A stretch of DNA of 64,000 nt from Bacteroidota bacterium (GCA_016699695.1 CP065006.1:806001-870000); one strand, 5' to 3'. Shown: positions 1-8,332, counted from the first letter of the stretch. Notes: generated from the sequence alone by a model not told the origin. Numbers and translations are program-made.

Positions 1-1
1 A

Positions 2-595
2 ACAGTTGTAACCAAAGCATTGGAACAAATCGGAATGATTAGCCGTCGTTCATTTTGGGAGCCCACTAAGGTGCTTGTTACCGGAGCAGGTCCAATAGGA
101 CTTCTCGCAGCACTTAGCCTAAAAATATGGGGCGTGGAAGAAATACATGTGCTTGACCAATACAAGTCCGGTTTGAAACCAGACCTGGTAAGAGAACTTG
201 GGGCCATTTATCATTCAGGTAACGTTTCTGATATAGGTTTTGAACCAGATGCCATTGTGGAATGTACCGGCGTTGGTCAGGTAATTGAAGGTTGTATTCA
301 GCAACTTGGTGCAAATGGTATCTTATGTCTTACAGGAGTAGGTCATGGTGGACATATGACCAAAGCAGGAACTGCGGATATGGCGGCAAGTGCTGTACTA
401 AGAAACACCGTAATAGTGGGCAGTGTCAATGCCAACAAACGACAATGGTACAGAGCAGGCCAAACACTTGCAAAAGCCGACAAACAATGGCTGGCAAAAC
501 TTATTACCCGCAGAGAAAAACCTGAAAATTTTATGCTTGCCCTTAACCGGAAGCCAGATGATATAAAAGTTGTTATTCAGTTTTCAGAAGTTTAA
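2..595 (+). CDS. Zinc-type glucose/sugar dehydrogenase, C-terminal part (5' end outside window)
   Basis: The reading frame is already open at the first base and ends at TAA 593-595, so this is the 3' end of a longer gene. What is visible is the NAD(P)-binding half of a medium-chain dehydrogenase: a Rossmann beta-alpha-beta with the glycine motif GAGPIG around residues 25-30, then VLDQ at the end of the second strand, an ECTG segment, and a closing DIKVVIQFSEV that resembles the end of glucose 1-dehydrogenases with a Glu_dehyd_C domain. The N-terminal catalytic zinc domain is missing because it lies upstream. Family assignment is good; the sugar oxidised cannot be told. The next gene begins about 28 bp after the stop, which suggests co-transcription with the aquaporin. 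Confidence 0.8.
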   Translation, partial: TVVTKALEQIGMISRRSFWEPTKVLVTGAGPIGLLAALSLKIWGVEEIHVLDQYKSGLKPDLVRELGAIYHSGNVSDIGFEPDAIVECTGVGQVIEGCIQQLGANGILCLTGVGHGGHMTKAGTADMAASAVLRNTVIVGSVNANKRQWYRAGQTLAKADKQWLAKLITRREKPENFMLALNRKPDDIKVVIQFSEV

Positions 596-623
596 TTTTA
601 TATTCGATAAAAACTGCAAGATC

Positions 624-1421
624 ATGGAAGATCGTAACAATGCAAGATATCTTAAATACCGGTCGAAATTTTTTATATCTGAGTTTTTTGGCACTGCTTT
701 GCTACTGCTGGGTGGGTTGTCAATTGTAATATTTATGTTTGGAACCGGCAGCCCAATGGCTCAGCTGATTCCGGATATTAAGATACGCCAGATGATGACG
801 GGCTTTCTCTTTGGATCGATAGGTGCATCCATTGCCCTTTCACCCATCGGTAAATTAAGCGGAGCACACATCAATCCTGCTGTAACTATGGTGTTTTGGT
901 TGTTTCGGAAAATTGAAGGACGCCTAACAATTACCTACATTTTCGCACAGCTAACCGGTGCGATAGTGGGTTGCTTGCCCTTATTAATCTGGGGACAAAT
1001 GGGCAAGAGTATCGAATTTGGAGTTACAGTGCCAGGCACAGGTTATTCGGATCAATCGGCTTTATTGGGAGAAATTATTACTACTTTTACAATGGTCACT
1101 CTTCTTGTTGTTTTCATTGGCTTCAGGCAAATACGACGGTTTACTCCTTATATGTTCCCAGTACTTTATGGTATCATGGTTCCGCTCGAGGCTGATATTT
1201 CCGGCATTAGCACCAATCCTGCGCGCAGTCTTGGCCCCGCTGTTGTTTCCGGCCAGTGGGATGGATTCTGGATTTATATAATTGGTCCGATTGCTGGTGC
1301 ATTCCTGGCAAGTCTTGCCTGCAGTTTGCTTGCCAAACGTATTACCATTGCCAAACTGTACCATTTCGATAGCGAAAGCGAGGGAGATGCTTTATTGCGA
1401 AGCGCAAAGCCCAAATCTTAG
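624..1421 (+). CDS. MIP family channel (aquaporin, AqpZ/GlpF-like)
   Basis: Integral membrane channel of 265 aa. Both signature half-helix motifs are present: SGAHINPAVT with NPA near residue 84, and STNPARSLGPA with NPA near residue 198. Around them are six hydrophobic helices and the two re-entrant loops expected for the family. ISTNPARSLGPAVVSG resembles water-selective AqpZ rather than GlpF, but the selectivity filter cannot be judged safely by eye. The frame could start at 570, inside the previous gene; I prefer ATG 624 (MEDRNNARYL), which gives the normal short cytosolic N-terminus before ISEFFGT. It lies between a sugar dehydrogenase and an outer-membrane protein in the same direction. 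Confidence 0.88.
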   Translation: MEDRNNARYLKYRSKFFISEFFGTALLLLGGLSIVIFMFGTGSPMAQLIPDIKIRQMMTGFLFGSIGASIALSPIGKLSGAHINPAVTMVFWLFRKIEGRLTITYIFAQLTGAIVGCLPLLIWGQMGKSIEFGVTVPGTGYSDQSALLGEIITTFTMVTLLVVFIGFRQIRRFTPYMFPVLYGIMVPLEADISGISTNPARSLGPAVVSGQWDGFWIYIIGPIAGAFLASLACSLLAKRITIAKLYHFDSESEGDALLRSAKPKS

Positions 1422-1465
1422 AAATCATCCTAAACAGAATCTTACTAAACAATAAAAAAATCGAT

Positions 1466-2590
1466 ATGAAAACTATCTCAAAAATCGGACTCTCTGTATT
1501 TTTAATTGTTTCATTGTCGCTGAATGCACAGGTTTACACCAACAAAGAAGTTGGAAAAAAGAACCAAGAGCTTATCGATAGCCTTGAAAAAGCAAATTAC
1601 CCCTATACATTGCCAATCTGGGGAGCAAAAGCTACAGCAAAAGGTTATAGCCTGCCATATTCAGCAGGTATTAGTGTAAACTATCTTCAGCAGGAATCTG
1701 CCCTCATAATCGACAACCTTTTTGTGGGCTTCAATAATGGCCCGCAATATGACCTGAATGAGGTTATCCGTTTCGAGGATGCCACAGCAAGAGCCGGAGC
1801 TCTCACAGTCAGACCCGATATATGGGTGCTGCCATTTTTAAACGTGTATGGCCTTTTTGGCAAAGCAAAAACTTCGACGGAAATAAGCGCCGGGCTGTAC
1901 ATCCCCGACACAAATAATGTTTGGAACGAAATTACCTCTTTCTCTACAACTGCTAACTTCGATGCTACAGTTGCTGGTTTTGGCTTTACTCCTACATTAG
2001 GCGTTGGTGGTGGTTGGATAGCTCTTGATATGAATGTTGCCTGGTCGGATGTTAGCGCCCTTGATAAGCCTGTTTTTACGTTTGTTTTTGGACCACGATT
2101 GGGTAAATCCTTCAAATTTAAAAAGCCTGAACGCAATATCGCATTTTGGGCAGGTGGCTTTAGGGTTAAATTTTCTTCAGAAACTAACGGCTCGATAAAA
2201 TTAAATGAAGTAGTGCCTATTGAAGATTTACAGCCAAAAGTAGATGAAGGATTGGCAAAAGTCGATGCAGCCTATGAAAATGTCGAAACCTGGTGGGCCG
2301 GATTATCGGAAAGGGAACAAAACAATCCTGTAAACGAGGCTAAGTATGAAACAGCCAACCGGGCCATTGATAAAGCAGGAAATATTCTAACTAGTCTTGA
2401 TGGTGCCCTGAATGACGAAAATACAGCTTCTGTTCAGTACTCATTGGACAAAACGCTCAAAGACAAATGGAACTTTATTGTGGGCACCCAATTTCAATAC
2501 AACAAACACTGGATGCTAAGAGCTGAAATTGGATTTTTAGGCAGCCGCACTCAAGCTATGGGCGGATTGCAGTATAGGTTTGGATTATAA
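1466..2590 (+). CDS. Outer-membrane beta-barrel protein, unknown function
   Basis: A 374-aa exported protein that I do not recognise at family level. It has a clear Sec signal (KTISKIGLSVFLIVSLSLNAQ, cleavage after NAQ). Alternating hydrophobic/polar strands rich in aromatic residues and glycine follow, e.g. VAGFGFTPTLGVGGGWIALD near residue 175. The last strands end in QYRFGL, typical of outer-membrane barrels. Residues of roughly 255-315 form an insertion that looks alpha-helical and charged (VDEGLAKVDAAYENVETWW and onward), which could sit in the periplasm or outside. It is 44 bp downstream of the aquaporin, so probably in the same transcript; a role in solute entry is only a guess. Confidence 0.75.
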   Translation: MKTISKIGLSVFLIVSLSLNAQVYTNKEVGKKNQELIDSLEKANYPYTLPIWGAKATAKGYSLPYSAGISVNYLQQESALIIDNLFVGFNNGPQYDLNEVIRFEDATARAGALTVRPDIWVLPFLNVYGLFGKAKTSTEISAGLYIPDTNNVWNEITSFSTTANFDATVAGFGFTPTLGVGGGWIALDMNVAWSDVSALDKPVFTFVFGPRLGKSFKFKKPERNIAFWAGGFRVKFSSETNGSIKLNEVVPIEDLQPKVDEGLAKVDAAYENVETWWAGLSEREQNNPVNEAKYETANRAIDKAGNILTSLDGALNDENTASVQYSLDKTLKDKWNFIVGTQFQYNKHWMLRAEIGFLGSRTQAMGGLQYRFGL

Positions 2591-2623
2591 ATGAATGATA
2601 AGTATATTGTTTTCCTGAATTGT

Positions 2624-2641
2624 CCCTGGCTTTAGCCAGGG
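2624..2641. repeat. REP-like palindrome upstream of the RAYT gene
   Basis: CCCTGGCTTTAGCCAGGG is a perfect inverted repeat with 8-bp arms and a TT spacer. The same palindrome, in the other orientation (AA spacer) and one base pair longer on each side, lies just past the RAYT gene at 3160-3179. A shorter copy, GGCTTTAGCC, is at 2661-2670. Such hairpins are the expected substrates of REP-associated tyrosine transposases. Confidence 0.8.
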
Positions 2642-2694
2642 TTAAAAAAAATACCATTTCGGCTTTAGCCAAAAGAAGCAGAATTCTAAAGCAG

Positions 2695-3135
2695 ATGCCT
2701 TACATTAAACTCTATATCCATTTTGTTTGGAGCACAAAAAACAGATATCCATTTCTAAACACCCCTGATTTAAGAAGAAAAGTATGGAATCATATCCAGG
2801 AAAATGCCAGTGAAAAGGGCGTTTTTATTGATTTCATTGGAGGATACAGCGATCATTGTCATTGTCTGGTTTCACTTGGAACCGACCAAACCATTCAAAA
2901 TGTGATGCAATTAATTAAAGGGGAATCTTCTTTTTGGATTAACAAACAGCAACTTTGTGAAGTTCAGTTTGCATGGCAAAACGACTATTTTGCGGTCTCT
3001 GTATCAGAGTCCTTGCTAGAAAAAACAAGGGAGTATATTAAGAACCAGGAAGTACACCATAAGAACAAATCATTCGATGAAGAATACAAAGATTTTGTTT
3101 TGAAGCATGGCTTTGTGTATTTGGAAGAAAATTAG
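2695..3135 (+). CDS. REP-associated tyrosine transposase (RAYT, Y1_Tnp / IS200-like)
   Basis: Single-strand HUH nuclease of 146 aa. Family hallmarks are HFVWSTKNRYPFL near the N-terminus, the metal-binding HUH site as DHCHCLVSLG (His-Cys-His) near residue 61, the GESSFWIN segment, and the probable nucleophilic tyrosine in QNDYFAVSVSES near residue 101. The open frame extends upstream to 2620, but that part is translated palindrome; ATG 2695 (MPYIKLYIHF) matches the family start. No second transposon gene is present and the flanks are REP-like palindromes rather than IS200/IS605 ends, which favours a domesticated RAYT over a mobile IS (inference). The family is known to cut and join REP hairpins. 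Confidence 0.88.
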   Translation: MPYIKLYIHFVWSTKNRYPFLNTPDLRRKVWNHIQENASEKGVFIDFIGGYSDHCHCLVSLGTDQTIQNVMQLIKGESSFWINKQQLCEVQFAWQNDYFAVSVSESLLEKTREYIKNQEVHHKNKSFDEEYKDFVLKHGFVYLEEN

Positions 3136-3159
3136 GCTGAAGCCAATTTGCTTTTTTTA

Positions 3160-3179
3160 CCCCTGGCTAAAGCCAGGGG
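3160..3179. repeat. REP-like palindrome downstream of the RAYT gene
   Basis: CCCCTGGCTAAAGCCAGGGG is a perfect inverted repeat with 9-bp arms and an AA spacer. It is the reverse-oriented partner of the palindrome at 2624-2641, so the RAYT gene sits between two oppositely oriented copies. It also acts as the founding unit of the tandem array that begins at the next base but one. Confidence 0.85.
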
Positions 3180-3180
3180 C

Positions 3181-3466
3181 AATTCAGGCTAAAGCCAGGG
3201 GCTAATCAGGATAAAGCCAAGGGTAATTCAGAATAATGCCAGGGGCAATTCAGAATAATGCCAGGGGCAATTCAGAATAATGCCAGGGGCAATTCAGAAT
3301 AATGCCAGGGGCAATTCAGAATAATGCAAGACGCAATTCAGGATAATGCAAGAGGCAATTCAGGATAATGCAAGAGGCAATTCAGGATAATGTCAGGGGC
3401 TATTCAGGATAATGTCAGGGGCTATTCAGGATAATACCAGGGGCTATTCAGGCTAAAGCCAGGAGC
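3181..3466. repeat. 22-bp tandem array, 13 units, derived from the RAYT palindrome
   Basis: Thirteen consecutive 22-bp units fill 286 bp exactly. The common form is AATTCAG then AATAATG then CCAGGGGC. The outer units (3181-3202 and 3445-3466) keep GGCTAAAGCCAGG and can still fold; the inner ones have lost the left arm (AATAATGCC, AATAATGCA, AATAATGTC), so only the right half of the palindrome remains. Four consecutive units (3225-3312) are identical. No open frame runs usefully through it. There are no unique spacers, so this is not a CRISPR array. Confidence 0.9.
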
Positions 3467-3503
3467 AATTTGGGTTGAAAGTAGTTTTTTTAATTTTGAA
3501 TTA

Positions 3504-3523
3504 CCCATGGCTTAAGCCATGGG
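3504..3523. repeat. Perfect 20-bp palindrome at the distal end of the array
   Basis: CCCATGGCTTAAGCCATGGG is perfectly self-complementary. It is a variant of the RAYT-associated palindrome (GGCTnnAGCC core kept, flanks changed from CCTGG to CCATGG by matched changes on both arms). It ends 25 bp before the start of the next gene, so it lies in that gene's leader. Confidence 0.85.
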
Positions 3524-3548
3524 CAAAAAAGTAAGCAAAACTTATTCT

Positions 3549-4718
3549 ATGAAAACATTTTATAAAAAGCCTCAAATTCTTGTCTTTCTTATTGCAATTA
3601 TTCTTTCAGCAAATTGTTTTGCCCAACAAACTGACAGTATCCCATCCAAAAAAGCCATGCGGGCCGAAAAAAAGCAGGAGAAAATTGATGCCGGAAAATT
3701 AATGATCACACCCCTTGCCGGCCCGGCATACACTCCTGAGCTGGGCTTTACTATTGCCGGTGGCATCATGACTTCGTTCAAAACCAATAAAAGCGATAGT
3801 TTAATCCAGCGTTCATCAGCACCGATCATGCTCGGAGTATCCTCCACTGGTGCATTCTTTGTTCAAACCAAATGGACTACCTTTTGGCTCGAAGACAAGA
3901 TGCGGATTTATGCCGATGTAAATTTTAAAACCATGCCCGATAATTACTGGGGGGTTGGCTACGATGCTGCAAGAAATACCGAAAAGGGCGATTCAACTAC
4001 TGCTTATGAAAGAAACTGGCTTCAGTTTTACCCGAAAATTTTGTGGCAATTCAAAAAAAATCTGTTTATCGGCGGAATTATTAACCTCAATTATACCAAG
4101 GGAAATGATGCCTCTGAAGTGGTTGCCAATGACCCGTATTACATAAAATACAACGAAAAACCTTTTAACAGCGGTCTGGGCGCGATTTTTCAGTACGACT
4201 CACGAGATGTTCCGGTTAATGCCTGGGAAGGTACCTTTGTAGAAATATCATCCACCTTTTTCAGCGAATACCTGGGAAGCCAGAATAACTACCAGGTTTA
4301 TGAGCTCGACCTTAGAAAATACCAACAAATAAATCGCGATGGACAGACACTGGCTTTCCAGCTCAGAGGACGGTTTGGATTAAATAATATCCCCTATGGC
4401 GAGATGTCGCAACCCGGAACCCCCTTCGATTTGCGTGGCTATACCTGGGGGCGTTACCGTGACTATTCCATGTTATTTGCCCTAACCGAATACAGGCATA
4501 TGTTCCTGAAATCGAACCATGAAATGAGCCCGCATGGAATTGTATTGTTTGCAGGTGCAGGAACAATAGGCCAGGATGCAAGTAATTTTAAAGGATGGTT
4601 ACCTTGTGTTGGAGTGGGTTACAGATTTCAGGTTCAACCCCGTATGAATCTCAGAATAGACTACGGATTTGGATTCGAAAGCCAGGGCTTCTACTTCAAC
4701 TTTAACGAGGCATTTTAG
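3549..4718 (+). CDS. BamA/TamA-type surface antigen (D15) barrel protein without POTRA domains
   Basis: A 389-aa exported outer-membrane protein. It has a signal peptide (TFYKKPQILVFLIAIILSANC with cleavage near CFAQQ), a short charged stretch, and then a barrel resembling the bacterial surface antigen family: QYDSRDVPVNAWEGTFVEIS, the LRGYTWGRYRD segment corresponding to the lid-loop (V/I)RG(F/Y) motif, and a terminal strand ending in phenylalanine (FNFNEAF). There is no room for POTRA repeats, so it is not BamA itself; stand-alone barrels of this type are common in Bacteroidota with unknown cargo. The open frame could start at 3519, inside a palindrome; ATG 3549 gives the proper signal sequence. 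Confidence 0.75.
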   Translation: MKTFYKKPQILVFLIAIILSANCFAQQTDSIPSKKAMRAEKKQEKIDAGKLMITPLAGPAYTPELGFTIAGGIMTSFKTNKSDSLIQRSSAPIMLGVSSTGAFFVQTKWTTFWLEDKMRIYADVNFKTMPDNYWGVGYDAARNTEKGDSTTAYERNWLQFYPKILWQFKKNLFIGGIINLNYTKGNDASEVVANDPYYIKYNEKPFNSGLGAIFQYDSRDVPVNAWEGTFVEISSTFFSEYLGSQNNYQVYELDLRKYQQINRDGQTLAFQLRGRFGLNNIPYGEMSQPGTPFDLRGYTWGRYRDYSMLFALTEYRHMFLKSNHEMSPHGIVLFAGAGTIGQDASNFKGWLPCVGVGYRFQVQPRMNLRIDYGFGFESQGFYFNFNEAF

Positions 4719-4803
4719 AGTCCTAACCTATACCCACTACTCTTTCATTCAGAACCAATTTTCTGATTCAGCCACAGTAATTGATTCAACCTGCAAAAAA
4801 AGG

Positions 4804-4838
4804 AAAAGGTTTCCGAAGTAAATACTCAGAAACCTTTT
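4804..4838. terminator. Bidirectional hairpin between convergent genes
   Basis: AAAAGGTTTC (4804-4813) pairs with GAAACCTTTT (4829-4838) across a 15-nt loop, with A-rich and T-rich outer ends. It lies between the stop of the surface-antigen gene and the stop of the convergent MFS gene, where a terminator serving both strands is expected. Confidence 0.65.
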
Positions 4839-4860
4839 ATATTAAGATCTTACGAAAAAC

Positions 4861-4888
4861 TTTGAACCTTGAACTTTGAACCTTGAAC
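4861..4888. repeat. Two tandem copies of a 14-bp unit
   Basis: TTTGAACCTTGAAC occurs twice in a row just after the stop of the convergent MFS gene. It is not part of any gene and is probably a simple slippage duplication. Confidence 0.7.
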
Positions 4889-4901
4889 TGTTCATAGTTG
4901 A

Positions 4902-6191
4902 TTAGGCCAACTCTTTACGCTCTTTAAATTCGCCCATAGTTTTGGTAAAAATCCAGATAGCCAGTATGCCTAGCAAGGTGTGCAAAGCAAGCGTGTACAT
5001 AATGTATTCCGGATGACTGGCTTCTTCGAAACGCCCCATGAGTCCGGTATAAAGCCCGCTCAATACCGCGCCAATAAAAACAGCCAGGAAATTTGTACCC
5101 ATATACAAACCCGCTTTTTCTTTGGGTGCAATCCACATGATATATTCCTGTATTCGTGGCGATGAAATCATTTCGCCCATGGCAAACAGAAAAACACCAA
5201 GAAATACCAGGTTATTGTTAAAACTGACCGACAAACCAAGTAAAACAAATCCGGATGCCGCAATTACCAACCCTAATAAAAAGGAAGAAATAGCTGCTCT
5301 TTTCTCAAAAAACCATGAGATAACCACCTGAAAAAGGATGATAATATAACCGGTATGTGAAATAGCTTCAGCATTAATTTTCCAAACCCCATTGGTATTG
5401 GTCGAGATAAAATTGGCAACCGTTTCGCCAAGCATTGCTTTAACCGATAAATAAAGCTGAGCGTTATCGAGGTAATCGTTAATATACACTGCCAGGGTAT
5501 TGAAAAAAGCCCAAAATGGCATCCAGAAAAATATCCCTAGCAAAAAAATAAACAATAAAAATTTGTAATCCGAAAGGGCTTCTCCCATGTCGATAAACTT
5601 ACTTTTCAGGGTAGCACCTTCAATTTCGCGGGCTGGTTCCTTATAAAAAAAGAGTGTGATAACAAACATCAGCGAAATGATGGCTGCAGCAGTGTAAAAG
5701 ACATAGTCCCAAGACATGGCACGCAGTTTTCCCATAATTATAGGGCCAAAAGAAGCACCAAGGTTTACCATGGCATAAAAAATTCCAAACCCCAGGGTTT
5801 TATTAGTCGAGTCGGTGGTGGCCCTTACGGTAGCCGAAATCAGCGGTTTGAAAATTCCTGCAGCAAAACCTATCGAAAGCATAGTAAGGGCAATGCCAGA
5901 GAATGTTTTAGTTACAATTAGTAATAGAATTGAGGGTAAATAAGCAAGGTATGAGATTATCAGCACCTTTTTAAAACCATACCTGTCAGCAAAGGTCCCA
6001 GAAAAAAGCGGTATCAGGTAGGAGATTCCCAGAAACACACTTTGTATAATACCCAGATCAGATTTTTCATAGCCCAATTGTTGAAGGTAAATACCAAACC
6101 CCATGTAAATACCATAATAGGCAAAGCGCTCCAGCACCTCTATGAGGTTTGCTGTCCAGAACACTTTCGGAAAAGCAGTGCGTTTACTCAT
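4902..6191 (-). CDS. MFS / POT-like permease
   Basis: A 429-aa membrane protein with about 12 hydrophobic segments. The start resembles the proton-dependent oligopeptide (POT) branch of the major facilitator superfamily: NLIEVLERFAYYGIYMGF matches the ERFxYYG motif of helix 1, and SGTFADRYGFKKVLIISY is the MFS loop 2-3 motif. A central loop with KEPAREIEG separates the two halves. I start it at ATG 6191 (MSKRTAFPKVFW); the longer frame to 6239 adds a basic stretch without family support. The substrate is unknown; the length and the helix-1 motif make a peptide or small organic solute plausible. Transcribed alone, convergent with the surface-antigen gene. Confidence 0.75.
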   Translation of the reverse strand: MSKRTAFPKVFWTANLIEVLERFAYYGIYMGFGIYLQQLGYEKSDLGIIQSVFLGISYLIPLFSGTFADRYGFKKVLIISYLAYLPSILLLIVTKTFSGIALTMLSIGFAAGIFKPLISATVRATTDSTNKTLGFGIFYAMVNLGASFGPIIMGKLRAMSWDYVFYTAAAIISLMFVITLFFYKEPAREIEGATLKSKFIDMGEALSDYKFLLFIFLLGIFFWMPFWAFFNTLAVYINDYLDNAQLYLSVKAMLGETVANFISTNTNGVWKINAEAISHTGYIIILFQVVISWFFEKRAAISSFLLGLVIAASGFVLLGLSVSFNNNLVFLGVFLFAMGEMISSPRIQEYIMWIAPKEKAGLYMGTNFLAVFIGAVLSGLYTGLMGRFEEASHPEYIMYTLALHTLLGILAIWIFTKTMGEFKERKELA

Positions 6192-6436
6192 TCTTGTTTC
6201 AATTATTAGTTTAAAATAGTTTTTCCTTTGAGGTCTCATTTAAGCAAGAATGAAAAAAATCATACCCAGCCGGAAACAAATTCATTTTTCACTTAGTAAA
6301 AACCCAAAAATGGCAAACAAAGTTTAATGCGCAATACATTTTAGTTTATTTTCCAAGAAAATAGAAAAAATACATTCGGACAGAAAAGCAGAATATTCAT
6401 GATGTCCGTTTCAATTGGTAATCAAAAAAAGTAATA

Positions 6437-6776
6437 ATGAGGTCTCAGAAAAAAATAGCATTTCTATTCTTAATTGCCGCATTGTTTTTCGGTACGGCTA
6501 ACATTTTTGCTCAATTTCAAACTTTTCCGCAGTCCAAAAGCTCTGGTATTTCTGGTGAGGAAATAGATGTAGAAGCAAAAAGGCCCGGCAACAGGAACAA
6601 CAAAAGGCATATCGAAGACAACAGCAAAAAACAAAAAATTAAGACAGGCAAAAAACATCGCCGAAACTATACTTGCAGTCAATGGCAACCTTATTTTTCC
6701 GAAAAAGCCAGTCAGCGTAACAAAACACTCCAGCGGCAACGGCGCAGGAATGGCTAGGAAGCACATTGTGTTTTAA
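6437..6776 (+). CDS. Small exported protein, possibly frameshifted
   Basis: The frame from ATG 6437 gives a good signal peptide (KKIAFLFLIAALFFGTANIFA) and then a strongly basic 106-aa product ending at 6757, with an unnatural-looking tail (KKHRRNYTCSQWQPYF). A second frame, open from 6573 to TAA 6776, reads KNIAETILAVNGNLIFPKKP and then VSVTKHSSGNGAGM, which looks far more like protein. A change between the two frames near the A6 run at 6650-6655 would join signal peptide and tail into one product of about 113 aa. I therefore treat 6437-6776 as one small gene that is either frameshifted, mis-sequenced, or uses slippage. No family recognised. Confidence 0.4.
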
Positions 6777-6866
6777 ATCTTCAACAATTCGACCAATTGA
6801 GTTCTAAAATAACACGGTCACTTCTTCGGTACCCACTTGTTGCCTCCAGCCATCTAAAAAACTGGT

Positions 6867-6897
6867 TTTGTCTTTGCTTAAAAAGGTTCTATTTTTA
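6867..6897 (+). promoter_or_regulatory. Bacteroidota-type promoter of the histidine kinase
   Basis: TTTG at 6867-6870, a 19-bp spacer and TATTTTTA at 6890-6897 fit the Bacteroidota housekeeping consensus (-33 TTTG, -7 TAnnTTTG, one mismatch). Transcription would begin near 6904, which leaves a leader of about 20 nt before ATG 6926 and argues against the TTG at 6911 as start. Confidence 0.65.
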
Positions 6898-6925
6898 CAT
6901 GTCGTAAAAATTGCCAGGCCCTTCC

Positions 6926-8332
6926 ATGCGCAATACTTTTAGTGTGCTGCCTGAAACACCTATTTCAATGAACCTAGATGCCCTGCTTAGAAGAGAACAG
7001 CTTGTAAAACAAATATGCGCACAGCTCAATAACTTTGTAGACCTGCGCAACACCCTCACCTCAATAATTACACAAATTAAAGACCTTACCCGGGCCGATG
7101 CCATCAGTATCAGGCTCAATGAAGAAGGCGATTTTCCTTATTATGTTTCGGAAGGGTTTCCTCAGTCATTTCTTGATAAAGAAAATTCACTCCTGGAAAA
7201 AAATCCGGAGTTATCAGCACACGAATGCCTCTGTGGACAAGTAGCAACGGGTAAGGCAGACCCGAATAAGCCATATTACACAGAAAATGGTAGTTTTTTT
7301 ACCAATAGCTCTACCGAAACAACACCTCAAATAGAAGATAATGAACAGGGCTTTACTATTCGAAATTATTGCAACGCATGTGGCTATGAGTCGATAGGTT
7401 TGTTTCCTATAAAAAATCGCGAAACAATAATCGGTCTGCTTCAGATTAACCACAAGGCACGCGACAGGTTTTCACCGGACATCATTGAGTTTATTGAGAT
7501 GATTGGCAAGCAAATTGGAACAGCCATTGAAAATGCAATTCTCTATGAAAAGTTAAAGAAACAAAACACCGACTTGGAAGGAAGTTTAAACAAACTCAAC
7601 AACCTTCAGGACCAGCTTATAACCGCAAAAAAAAATGCAAGCCTTGCCGATATGGTTGCCAGCATGGCGCATGAAATTTACGAACCCATTACACAAGCAC
7701 ATACCTCCTCATTGCGGGCACTCGAAATCACATACAGCCTGGCCGAAAAAGATACCGGATATGCCCGCGAAATCTCAACACTGGCCAGTGAGGGAAAAAA
7801 AGCACTTAAATACATTGATGAAATAAGAGAACTTATTTATAGTTTCAAGGCCATTGCAATCGATCAATTCCAGGAATCAAGGCAACTGATCAACCTTAAA
7901 GTCTTTATTCAAAACCTCCTGAAAGTGCTCAAACCTTCTTTTAAGGATGTTGACATTAAGTTTGCAATCCATTGCAAAGACCAATTAGAATTTATGTGCT
8001 TCAGCGGTGCCCTATCGCAAATTTTTACCCAATTGCTCCATAATTGCTATCAGCATGGTTTTATGGGCTGCAAAACTGGCGAAGTAACAATTCGTTGCCA
8101 GGTTCTGCCAGGTGATACCATTGAAATCTCTGTCAGCGACAATGGCCACGGACTTCAACCAGAAACAAAACAAAAGATTTTCGAACCTTTTTTCACCACA
8201 CAACGCTCCCTCAATTCCGGCCTTGGCTTGAGCATGGTAAAAAATCTGGTCGAGAAAACCCTTAGAGGAACCATCGAAGTCAATACTGCTGTGGACGAAG
8301 GGGTTGAATTCCGCATACGGTTCCCCTATTGA
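6926..8332 (+). CDS. GAF-domain sensor histidine kinase
   Basis: A cytosolic two-component kinase of 468 aa with no membrane segment. Residues 20-200 form a GAF sensor with a cysteine-bearing insertion (HECLCGQVATG near residue 98 and NYCNACGYESIG near 150). A coiled coil (YEKLKKQNTDLEGSLNKL) leads to the dimerisation helix, where the phospho-acceptor is His ~249 in MAHEIYEPI. The ATPase domain has the N box (HNCYQHGF), G1 (VSDNGHGLQP), F (IFEPFFTT) and G2 (GLGLSMVKNLV) motifs, so it should be active. The H box has Y-E-P where N-P-L is usual. No response regulator lies next to it. The cysteines could bind a cofactor or be structural; this is not decidable from sequence. Confidence 0.88.
   Translation: MRNTFSVLPETPISMNLDALLRREQLVKQICAQLNNFVDLRNTLTSIITQIKDLTRADAISIRLNEEGDFPYYVSEGFPQSFLDKENSLLEKNPELSAHECLCGQVATGKADPNKPYYTENGSFFTNSSTETTPQIEDNEQGFTIRNYCNACGYESIGLFPIKNRETIIGLLQINHKARDRFSPDIIEFIEMIGKQIGTAIENAILYEKLKKQNTDLEGSLNKLNNLQDQLITAKKNASLADMVASMAHEIYEPITQAHTSSLRALEITYSLAEKDTGYAREISTLASEGKKALKYIDEIRELIYSFKAIAIDQFQESRQLINLKVFIQNLLKVLKPSFKDVDIKFAIHCKDQLEFMCFSGALSQIFTQLLHNCYQHGFMGCKTGEVTIRCQVLPGDTIEISVSDNGHGLQPETKQKIFEPFFTTQRSLNSGLGLSMVKNLVEKTLRGTIEVNTAVDEGVEFRIRFPY

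Noticed and set aside
3181..3466. Possible CRISPR array
   Set aside because: Units are contiguous 22-bp repeats without unique spacers, no cas genes are near, and the unit derives from the RAYT palindrome.
4861..4888. Regulatory meaning of the TTTGAACCTTGAAC duplication
   Set aside because: It lies just after the stop of one gene and downstream of the other; a slippage duplication is the simplest view.
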